This document shows, piece after piece, positions 23,911 to 30,639 of a stretch of DNA of 30,639 nucleotides. The number at the start of each line of letters is the position of its first letter. Position 1 is the first letter of the stretch. Position numbers and translations under genes: made by a program. Origin of the DNA: Bacteroidales bacterium UBA1192 (GTDB lineage Bacteria > Bacteroidota > Bacteroidia > Bacteroidales > Bacteroidaceae); assembly GCA_002310175.1 (NCBI GenBank), contig DBYG01000012.1:1-30639 (forward strand). The letters run 5' to 3'. A model generated the notes under the pieces. It ran no database searches. It saw nothing but the letters and a program-made list of their open reading frames with translations, and was not told where the DNA came from.

Positions 23911-26010
23911 ATGAACAAATCAAAACTATTAGCAGCCGCAATGACGGTATTCTTGACTATGTCGTGCAGTGAATCAAAGAACAATCCGTTCTTCCAGGAG
24001 AGCCAGTTGCCTTATGGCGCTGTGGAGTTTGACAAAATCCGGTCAACTGATTATATGCCCGCCTTTGAGGAGGGTTTCCGTCAGTTCAAGTCCGATATAG
24101 ATGCTGTGGCGGCCTGCCCTGACGCTCCCACGTTTGAGAACACCATCGAGGCCCTGGAAGCCAGCGGTGACCTGCTCTCAAGGGTCAGCGGCGTATTCTT
24201 CAACCTGATGGAGACCGATGCCGATGACATCATGAAAGAGACTGAGGAGAAAGTCATCCCCATGCAGACCGATGCCGATTCATATCTTTACATGAATGAT
24301 GTCATATTCAAAAGGATCAAGCAGTTATATGACAACAAGGACAACATTGGCCTCACCACTGAACAGACCAAGGTACTGGAGAAATACTATCGCCGTTTTG
24401 TCAATGGAGGAGCCCTGCTGGATGCCACGGCAAAAGCCCGTTTTGTCGAGATCCAGAACCGCCTTGGTGAGCTCCGCGTAAAGTTTGCCAATAACAATCT
24501 GGACGAGGCCAACAGTTACGTGCTTAATGTGAAGGACATCAAACGGCTGGCCGGTCTGCCTCAGGATCAGCTGGAGGCTGCCGCCGCACGCGCCAGGGAC
24601 AAGGGTCTGGAAGGATGGGCGTTCAACATCCAGAAACCCTGCTGGATACCCTTCCTGCAGTACTGTCAGGACCGTGACCTTCGTGAGCAGATGTACAAGG
24701 CATACTACAGCCGCGGCAACAACAATAACCAGTATGACAACAAAGCCATAGTCAAGGAGATGCTAACCCTGCGTCTGGAAATGGCCAAAATGCTTGGCTA
24801 TGAGACGTTTGCTGATTATAAACTGGTGGACCGCATGGCCAAGACCCCACAGGCAGCCTATGACCTGCTTATGGAAATCTGGAAATATGCCGTCCCACAG
24901 GCCAAACTCGAGCGTGACGAGATGCAGAAGATAATAGATGCCGAGGGAGGCCGTTTCAAGCTGGCAGCCTGGGACTGGTGGTATTACGCTGAGAAGCTCC
25001 GCAAGCAAAAATATGACCTGGATGAGTCACAGATTATGCCATACCTGAGCCTGGACAACGTACGTAAAGGCTCATTTATGGTGGCCGAAACCCTTTTTGG
25101 CATCAAGTTCAAGAAGGTGGAAAACCTGCCCGTTTACAATCCTTCAGTGGAGACATGGGAGTGCCTGGATTCTGACGGCAGCCATCTGGCATACTTCTAT
25201 ACTGACTGCTTCGTACGCCCCACCAAGCGTCAGGGAGCCTGGATGACCAATTTTACCGATGAGTATAATTACGCAGGCCGCAGCCAGCGTCCTACCATCG
25301 TGAACGTATGCAATTTTTCACTGCCTACTGACACCCTGCCCTGCCTGCTCTCTGTCGATGACGCCCGCACCGTATTCCATGAGTTCGGACACGCCCTGCA
25401 CGGAATGCTCACTCAGTGCCACTATCCTACCGTAAGCGGTACTGCCACGCCCAATGACTTTGTCGAGATGTGCTCACAGATTATGGAGCACTGGGCCATA
25501 GACCCCTCTATTATGAAACAGTATGCATTCCACTACAAGACCGGTGAGCCTATCCCCGACGCTCTGATTGAGAAGATGCAGAATGCCGGACACTTCAACA
25601 CCGGATTCGAGACCGTAGAGCTTGTAGGAGCCGCCCTGCTGGATATGGAGTACCACATGCTCAAGGATTACACGGACTTTGATGACCAGAAGTTTGAGGA
25701 TGCCGTATCGGCCAAACTGGGAATGATACCCGAGATTGAGTACCGTTACCGCGGCACATTCTTCAACCACATATTCAATAATGACTACTGTGCAGGTTAT
25801 TACAGCTACCTCTGGGCTGAGGTCCTGGACTGCGACGCTTTCCAGTGCTTCCGTGAGGAGGGCCTTCTCAACAAGGAGACAGGCAGGCGTTATCGCCAGA
25901 ACATTCTTGAGAAAGGTGGCAGTGATGACCTCATGAAACTGTACCGCCAGTTCCGTGGCAGCGATCCCAAGACCGAAGCGATGTTACGTAACCGTGGACT
26001 AATCAAATAA
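23911..26010 (+). CDS. dcp: M3-family peptidyl-dipeptidase, putative lipoprotein
   Basis: This 699-residue zinc metallopeptidase belongs to the Dcp/oligopeptidase A family (M3), which removes C-terminal dipeptides from short peptides. The site HEFGH is His490-Glu491-x-x-His494 with the third ligand Glu519 in PNDFVEMCSQ. The C-terminal YYSYLWAEVLDCDAF and the tyrosine-rich substrate loop are also typical. The N-terminus has a signal that ends in M-S-C (Cys19), so it probably acts in the periplasm or at the membrane; many Bacteroidetes homologues have the same layout. It is flanked at 10 and 12 bp by the FemAB-like and transporter genes, suggesting one transcript. Confidence 0.94.
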   Translation: MNKSKLLAAAMTVFLTMSCSESKNNPFFQESQLPYGAVEFDKIRSTDYMPAFEEGFRQFKSDIDAVAACPDAPTFENTIEALEASGDLLSRVSGVFFNLMETDADDIMKETEEKVIPMQTDADSYLYMNDVIFKRIKQLYDNKDNIGLTTEQTKVLEKYYRRFVNGGALLDATAKARFVEIQNRLGELRVKFANNNLDEANSYVLNVKDIKRLAGLPQDQLEAAAARARDKGLEGWAFNIQKPCWIPFLQYCQDRDLREQMYKAYYSRGNNNNQYDNKAIVKEMLTLRLEMAKMLGYETFADYKLVDRMAKTPQAAYDLLMEIWKYAVPQAKLERDEMQKIIDAEGGRFKLAAWDWWYYAEKLRKQKYDLDESQIMPYLSLDNVRKGSFMVAETLFGIKFKKVENLPVYNPSVETWECLDSDGSHLAYFYTDCFVRPTKRQGAWMTNFTDEYNYAGRSQRPTIVNVCNFSLPTDTLPCLLSVDDARTVFHEFGHALHGMLTQCHYPTVSGTATPNDFVEMCSQIMEHWAIDPSIMKQYAFHYKTGEPIPDALIEKMQNAGHFNTGFETVELVGAALLDMEYHMLKDYTDFDDQKFEDAVSAKLGMIPEIEYRYRGTFFNHIFNNDYCAGYYSYLWAEVLDCDAFQCFREEGLLNKETGRRYRQNILEKGGSDDLMKLYRQFRGSDPKTEAMLRNRGLIK

Positions 26011-26022
26011 AAGACTATAGAC

Positions 26023-26937
26023 ATGACATTTACAGGTATTCTGTTCCTCATCATTGCGACCATCCTGACCGCAATGTTCTCCATCGTATTCAAGATCTTT
26101 CACCGTAAGGATATTGATGCCAACCAGGCCATCTTCTTTAATTACCTGACCGCTTTTATTTTGGGAGTGCTCTTCTCACTGAATGGTGAAGCAGTTGTAA
26201 ACCCATTGAAAGCTGATTGGCTGGTTGATGTAATCATCCTGGGATTCATCTTCATGGCCGGAATGGTAATGCTATCCGCCTCCACCCGTCGTGTAGGCGT
26301 AGCCATATCGACCGTATGCAGCCGCGCATCTATGGTCATCCCCATCATTGTCTCATACCTGCTTATTGAGGGCAGTGCCCGGCCCAAATGGCTGCTCATC
26401 TGCCTGGTGCTCGTGGCCATGACCCTTACCATCTGGACGGATAAGCCCGAGAGCGGTCACAAATACACCCTGCTGGACATTCTGGCACCAGTAACGGTAT
26501 TCCTCATGTTCGGAGCCAGCAACGCCTACCTCAAGGTCCTGCAGCACCGCGTAACCGTAAACGATACCGCTGCCGGCCTTTCCGAGCAGGTAATCAACAG
26601 TGAGATATCACTCGTAACCGCATCGGTCTTCTTCGTGGCAATGCTCATGTGCATCTACTCGTTCTTCAAGAAGGATCAGGACGGCAAGCGCTCTCCCCTG
26701 CTCCTCAAGAACGTCATAGGAGGCATTGTACTGGGTTTTGTGAACTATTTCTGCACCTACACCCTTATGCTCTCCATGAAAACCATTGACTCCTCCTTCC
26801 TCTTCCCCGTACACAACATCGGAATCGTGGCCATCGGAGCCATAGTAGGCTGGCTTGCTTTCAATGAAAAACTGAGACCACACCAGGTATTCGGCATCAT
26901 ACTTGCCGCAATCTCCATCGCCCTCCTCTGCATATAG
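26023..26937 (+). CDS. EamA/DMT-superfamily transporter
   Basis: This 304-residue inner-membrane protein has about ten hydrophobic segments arranged as two EamA-like halves, starting with GILFLIIATILTAMFSIVFK and ending in VFGIILAAISIALLC. Conserved features include the proline- and glycine-rich helix ends and the second-half VHNIGIVAIGAIVGWLAFNEKL, the typical DMT motif before the last helix. The substrate cannot be predicted: DMT members export amino acids and metabolites or take up vitamins. It is the last gene of the operon after dcp, and a strong hairpin begins at its stop codon. Confidence 0.86.
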   Translation: MTFTGILFLIIATILTAMFSIVFKIFHRKDIDANQAIFFNYLTAFILGVLFSLNGEAVVNPLKADWLVDVIILGFIFMAGMVMLSASTRRVGVAISTVCSRASMVIPIIVSYLLIEGSARPKWLLICLVLVAMTLTIWTDKPESGHKYTLLDILAPVTVFLMFGASNAYLKVLQHRVTVNDTAAGLSEQVINSEISLVTASVFFVAMLMCIYSFFKKDQDGKRSPLLLKNVIGGIVLGFVNYFCTYTLMLSMKTIDSSFLFPVHNIGIVAIGAIVGWLAFNEKLRPHQVFGIILAAISIALLCI

Positions 26938-27007
26938 TGCAATTGGGGTCAGGCCCCTTTTGCACATTTTTGTAAAACGTGCAAAAGGGGCCTGACCCCA
27001 ATTGCAC
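26937..27007. repeat. Pair of inverted REP-like hairpins, perfect 29-bp arms
   Basis: Two 29-bp arms (26937-26965 and 26979-27007) are perfect reverse complements around a 13-nt spacer. Each arm is itself a hairpin: GTGCAA / TTGCAC outside, GGGG / CCCC inside, with a TT-TT mismatch and the loop TCAGG. The core GGGGTCAGGCCCC resembles repeats seen near REP-associated transposases in other bacteria, though no transposase is in the window. It lies between two convergent genes and is followed on the plus strand by five T (27009-27013), so it probably also acts as a terminator for the transporter operon. Confidence 0.8.
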
Positions 27008-27011
27008 GTTT

Positions 27012-30000
27012 TTAGTCGAAAAACAGCTTTACGCCCAGCTGGAGATACCAGCAGTTGGTGTTGGATTTATCCATATCGAAGGTCTTGGAAACGAGGCCTT
27101 CTTTATTTGTGGCCATTGTAAACTGAGGATACCCCTCGGCATCGATGCCCTTGTACTCCAGGAGTTTCGCGTTGTTGCAGGCAGCCGGTGTCCGCATCAC
27201 GCCCCACTTGCTGTTGAGCAGATTGCCGGCATTCATGATATCCAGTGACAGCTGGAGTGTCTCATTATTGCGTTTTGAGCCTCTCAGGGCGCCTATGTTG
27301 AAGTTCTGGGCCAGATGCACATCAAAGCGGTTCAGCCACGGCATACGGGCCGCATTTGCCTCGGCATACTCACCCTTGTGGCTGCTCAGATACCTGTCCT
27401 GATTGATGAAATCCCGGAAAGCCTGCTGCTGAGCGGCAGCCGTGACACTCCCGTTGTCCACAAACCGCACCTCCTCATTATCTGCAGGGATGTACATCAG
27501 GTCATTGGTGATACCGTCACCGTTCATGTCATTGGTATAAATATAGCTGTACGTCCCTGCAGTGTGGCCCGTATAGAACAGGCCTATCTCAGTGCTCATG
27601 AACCTGTTCTTGGAGTAACTCAGGCGATATGTGGCCATAGCTGACAGCTTGTCGGGAATCACATAGCTTGACGGTCTGAGTACCAGCTCGTTGGGACTGT
27701 TTACGTTAGGTGTGTTTCCCCATGCAGAGTTCAGTGCGGAGCCCCTCATGTCCTGTACGGACATCGATACCTGGTGTAAGTATGAAATCTCAGCCTTCAG
27801 GCCGTAAACAGGTTCAGCCTTCACCGTACCGCCCAATGACCAGCTGTAACCCTTGTCCGTATTGCTTATCACCATGGCGCCGCCTGACTTGGACACGGTT
27901 GAATGAACAGGAGCTGCCGTATTGTAGTTCACCCTGTTATCAGCACCGCTGAAACGTCCTGCAGCACCTTCGTTAACCTGGTTGTAGTTCTCCACATATA
28001 CCGCATTTATATCCTTGTTGTATATGCCTTCAATCGATATAGCCAGCGGAAAAGCCACAAAATCAGGCTCATAATCCAGCGCCAGTGAGCTCTTGAACAC
28101 CTGCGGCAGCCTGAAATCACTCTGAATGCCTGTAATTGACGCACCCTTCAGCACAGGATTGGGATTCGCAGTCATGGGTAACCCCTGCTGCTGCACATAA
28201 CTCCTCAGGTCCGCCTCAGTATAAAGGAAGTTGTTCTGCAGGCCTGTCAGGAAAGCGTCACCTGCATTGGAGAACATCACCGTGTTCTGCAGCATGCCGC
28301 TGCTGTTGGGTATTGTCGCAAAGAACACCAACGGAATTCTCCCTGTGAACAGACCCGCACCACCGTGAACCGTCAGAGTGCGCTCCTCATCAACATCCCA
28401 GTTGAACCCTACGCGCGGTGAAAGCTGCACATTGGCATCAGGCCATCTGCCGTTGTCTATCACGGGAGCCTTAGGGCCTGTTATCTGTTCAGTGGAATAG
28501 AAGTGACTGGTCCAGTCAAGAGCCTTGAATGACTCGTTGGTCTGGAGCGGCTCATAGTACTGCATATGGTCAGCCCTTAAACCGTAAGTAACAGTAATCT
28601 TATCCGTTATGTGTGACTCAGCCTGCAGGAACGCAGCCGTCTGCCCGAATGATGTACGGGATGCCGGATCATCCACCCCGTCGTAAGTATAAGTCATACC
28701 GAAAGCAGCCGGAACAGCCTGGTTCATGAAATCCTCCAGTGAGTTGTAACGGTAGTAACCCGTACCGTACATACGGTAGTTGGTGGCACCCTTCTGGTAC
28801 TGATAGCTCACTCCTGCCGTCACGGTGCTGTGAGCCAGTGTCCAGCGGATATGGTCACTCACATTGTATGTGCGCACATAGTTTCCTGTTCCGTTCGTAA
28901 AGAGTTCATAACCCGCGCTCATGAACGCATCCCCATCCTTACGTATATCAATATGAGGGAACCATTCAGAGTCACTCCCGCGCAGGTTACTCACGTCGGA
29001 TGCGCTTGCTGAGAACTTATTGCTCATCCTTCCGCTCAGCCGGCTGTTCAGTTCCGCCACTGCTGACCATGCATTGTCATTTATGGAGTAACAGTTGTTC
29101 CGGAACACGTATGAGTTCTTTGATATACGGTCCGATGCAGCCTTGGCACCCACAGTACTCTTGGCATTCGGTGTGCTCCACTGCCTGTTGCCTGTCCTGT
29201 TGTAACGCAGCATCAGGTTATGGTTGTTGTTTATGTTCCAGTCAATACGTGCCAGCACCTTGATATTCGTCTGGTCACCGTCAGTCAGGTCATATCCTCC
29301 CGCATCATAACCGAAAGATTTGAGCACAGTGGCAAACTTATCCATATCCGCTGCAGTAACGCGGCTCACCTTACCCGCATCATCGCCTGTCCCGTCCTGG
29401 GACAGCCTGTACTCAGTGATGGGGCCCGGAGTAGTCACATACTCGGCATTGATGAAATAGAACAGCTTGTCCTTAACCACAGGACCTCCCAGAGTGAACC
29501 CCACCGTGGTATGGCTGTTGCTAACCCTCTCCCCCAGGTCCGTACCGTCTATCCTGTTTCCCCGCATCCGCTCATTGTGAAAGTAATAGTAAGCAGTGCC
29601 CTTCAGCGTGTTAGTACCGGACTTGGTAATCACATTTATCCCCCCGCCTGTAAAGTTGCTCTGACGGACATCATACGGAGCAATAGCCACCTGCATCTCC
29701 TCCACAGCGTCAATAGAGATAGGAGTTCCCGCACCGGGCAGATCGGCCGACAGACCGAAACTGTTGTTCATCACGGCACCGTCAATGGTCAGAGTCGTAC
29801 CGCGTCCGTCACGTCCCGCCATAGCATTCTCCATACCGCTGTATGAGGACAGACGCGTATAATCCAGCATACTGCGGTTCACTGACGGCAGCAGCGCCAT
29901 ACTTTCCCTGTTCAGGTTGTATGTCTGTCCCGTGCGTGTTTCATTGAAATGTGTGCTCTCACCCCGGATTGTAACCGCAGGAATATTCCTTGTCTCCTCC

Positions 30001-30443
30001 TTAAGGATAACGTTGAAGTTGTAATCCTTGCCCATTGAAATCACCACATTGTCATAAGCCACATCCTGATACCCTAAGAATGACACCGTGACAAGATACT
30101 TGCCGGGCTTGAGACCTGATACTGAAAAAACACCGAACTTATTGGCCACAGCCCCATAGAAAGCACCTGTCTCATTGTTGGTTACCACCACGGATGCAGC
30201 TTGAAGAGGCTCTCCGTAAGTGTCTTTTACAGAACCGCTTATGGATGCAGTGGTATTCTGTGCCCCCGCATTCCCCGTGACCGTGAGGCACAAAATCAGC
30301 ATACACGCAAACCTGATAAGTCCGCATGATGACAAACTGTCGGCAAAAGCCGGAAAACTGAACTCGGAAGTCCCGTTCATGCCCTCGGCACAAATGGGTT
30401 TTGCAGGCGTGGACACGCCTGACAGGTTTCTTTTGATACTCAT
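27012..30443 (-). CDS. Oar-like TonB-dependent outer-membrane receptor under FMN-riboswitch control
   Basis: This 1143-residue protein begins at ATG 30443 (MSIKRNLSG). Signal h-region at about residues 44-59 with cleavage after NAGAQ; the n-region is unusually long, and ATG 30380 is an alternative start. Then come a carboxypeptidase-regulatory-like domain (about 66-150, SISGSVKDTYGEPL), a plug domain (VEEMQVAIAPYDVRQSNFTGGGINVITKSGTN) and a long beta-barrel. The plug segment is typical of the Oar-like branch of TonB receptors. A reading frame from 30545 exists but lies inside the riboswitch and is not coding. No SusD-like partner is nearby. The FMN riboswitch directly upstream suggests the receptor is made when FMN is low, so flavin or a related compound is the candidate ligand; this is inferred from regulation only. 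Confidence 0.9.
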   Translation of the reverse strand: MSIKRNLSGVSTPAKPICAEGMNGTSEFSFPAFADSLSSCGLIRFACMLILCLTVTGNAGAQNTTASISGSVKDTYGEPLQAASVVVTNNETGAFYGAVANKFGVFSVSGLKPGKYLVTVSFLGYQDVAYDNVVISMGKDYNFNVILKEETRNIPAVTIRGESTHFNETRTGQTYNLNRESMALLPSVNRSMLDYTRLSSYSGMENAMAGRDGRGTTLTIDGAVMNNSFGLSADLPGAGTPISIDAVEEMQVAIAPYDVRQSNFTGGGINVITKSGTNTLKGTAYYYFHNERMRGNRIDGTDLGERVSNSHTTVGFTLGGPVVKDKLFYFINAEYVTTPGPITEYRLSQDGTGDDAGKVSRVTAADMDKFATVLKSFGYDAGGYDLTDGDQTNIKVLARIDWNINNNHNLMLRYNRTGNRQWSTPNAKSTVGAKAASDRISKNSYVFRNNCYSINDNAWSAVAELNSRLSGRMSNKFSASASDVSNLRGSDSEWFPHIDIRKDGDAFMSAGYELFTNGTGNYVRTYNVSDHIRWTLAHSTVTAGVSYQYQKGATNYRMYGTGYYRYNSLEDFMNQAVPAAFGMTYTYDGVDDPASRTSFGQTAAFLQAESHITDKITVTYGLRADHMQYYEPLQTNESFKALDWTSHFYSTEQITGPKAPVIDNGRWPDANVQLSPRVGFNWDVDEERTLTVHGGAGLFTGRIPLVFFATIPNSSGMLQNTVMFSNAGDAFLTGLQNNFLYTEADLRSYVQQQGLPMTANPNPVLKGASITGIQSDFRLPQVFKSSLALDYEPDFVAFPLAISIEGIYNKDINAVYVENYNQVNEGAAGRFSGADNRVNYNTAAPVHSTVSKSGGAMVISNTDKGYSWSLGGTVKAEPVYGLKAEISYLHQVSMSVQDMRGSALNSAWGNTPNVNSPNELVLRPSSYVIPDKLSAMATYRLSYSKNRFMSTEIGLFYTGHTAGTYSYIYTNDMNGDGITNDLMYIPADNEEVRFVDNGSVTAAAQQQAFRDFINQDRYLSSHKGEYAEANAARMPWLNRFDVHLAQNFNIGALRGSKRNNETLQLSLDIMNAGNLLNSKWGVMRTPAACNNAKLLEYKGIDAEGYPQFTMATNKEGLVSKTFDMDKSNTNCWYLQLGVKLFFD

Positions 30444-30448
30444 AATTT

Positions 30449-30552
30449 CTTCTCTCATCCAGACTGTCACTGTCGGTACCGTAGTTGCAACGGTTCGGCC
30501 TTTTGGCTCGCGGACTATACCGCCGGTCGGGGAATTGCACCCCACCCTGAAG
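30449..30552 (-). promoter_or_regulatory. FMN riboswitch (RFN element)
   Basis: On the minus strand the sequence carries the hallmarks of the RFN aptamer in order: P1 5' arm CTTC (30549-30552), AGGGTGGGGTGCAATTCCCC, GACCGGCGGTA, GTCCGCGAGCC, GAACCG, GGTACCGACAGT, GTCTGGATGAGAGAAG, with the P1 3' arm GAAG (30449-30452). This arm is part of GAGAGAAG, the only Shine-Dalgarno-like stretch, 5 nt before the ATG. There is no room for a terminator between aptamer and start codon. FMN binding would therefore close P1 over the ribosome site and block translation. Confidence 0.95.
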
Positions 30553-30563
30553 TTTTACGCCTG

Positions 30564-30594
30564 CAAATTTCCGCTTTCCACGTGACTCTGCCAA
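30564..30594 (-). promoter_or_regulatory. Candidate promoter of the riboswitch-TonB receptor unit
   Basis: On the minus strand TTGG (30591-30594) and GAAATTTG (30564-30571) are separated by 19 nt. The matches to TTTG and TAnnTTTG are three of four and seven of eight. The expected start near 30558 would place the 5' end just before the aptamer, which supports it. Confidence 0.45.
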
Positions 30595-30639
30595 GCTTTT
30601 TCTGCTAAAAAAAATAAATGTTTTAGCCAGTTTCCTCCG

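Noticed and set aside
23196..23984. 262-codon open frame on the minus strand
   Set aside because: It lies opposite the FemAB-like gene, which has clear family motifs and a consensus promoter; the antisense frame has no recognisable features.
29220..29846. 208-codon open frame on the plus strand
   Set aside because: It lies antisense to the TonB receptor gene, without motifs or its own promoter.
30444..30545. N-terminal extension of the TonB receptor reading frame
   Set aside because: These codons lie within the FMN aptamer; the RNA structure explains the sequence, and the ATG at 30443 follows it directly.

Overview
The window looks like a chromosomal segment of a Bacteroidales (Bacteroidetes) bacterium. 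The reasons are the TAnnTTTG (-7) and TTTG (-33) promoter elements in front of most transcription units, the lack of strong Shine-Dalgarno sites, the gene order trpB-E-G-D-C-F-A, the many lipoprotein signals, a BspA-like leucine-rich lipoprotein and an Oar-like TonB receptor. The species cannot be told. No phage, integrase, insertion-sequence transposase or CRISPR array was seen; most of the window is core metabolism.

Layout from left to right. At 1-81 is the 5' end of a tRNA gene on the minus strand with its promoter. At 188-1171 is a lipoprotein with YD/RHS-like repeats. At 1195-7739 is a complete minus-strand tryptophan operon. It starts with its own promoter, a short leader peptide with three consecutive Trp codons and an intrinsic terminator, which together form a classical attenuator. 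At 7758-12568 is a minus-strand run ligA-dapA-M23 peptidase-HAD phosphatase, with overlapping or nearly touching genes. trmD stands alone on the plus strand (12654-13328) and is followed by a structured inverted-repeat element. pyrK-pyrD (13483-15167) encode the NAD-linked dihydroorotate dehydrogenase. Next come a leucine-rich-repeat lipoprotein and an XRE regulator, followed by about 690 bp without a convincing gene but with a family of palindromes that fits operator sites. holA (DNA polymerase III delta) and an HsdR_N-like nuclease-fold protein diverge at 18.5 kb. A coiled-coil zinc-ribbon protein and a Nif3-like protein form the next unit.

At 20.7-20.9 kb two inverted arrays of a 7-bp repeat flank a terminator. 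Then come pncB and pncA, the nicotinamide salvage pair; the nicotinamidase carries a lipoprotein-type signal peptide. A divergent promoter pair with a shared 18-bp inverted repeat drives pncA-pncB to the left and a FemAB/GNAT-like transferase, an M3 peptidyl-dipeptidase and a DMT-family transporter to the right. After the transporter is a near-perfect 29-bp inverted pair of REP-like hairpins.

The right end holds a 1143-residue Oar-like TonB-dependent receptor whose start codon lies 5 nt downstream of a well-conserved FMN riboswitch. This is the most interesting association here: it suggests an outer-membrane receptor that is switched off when FMN is plentiful, hence a candidate flavin or flavin-precursor uptake route. 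The other strong regulatory observations are the trp attenuator and the XRE autoregulation region.
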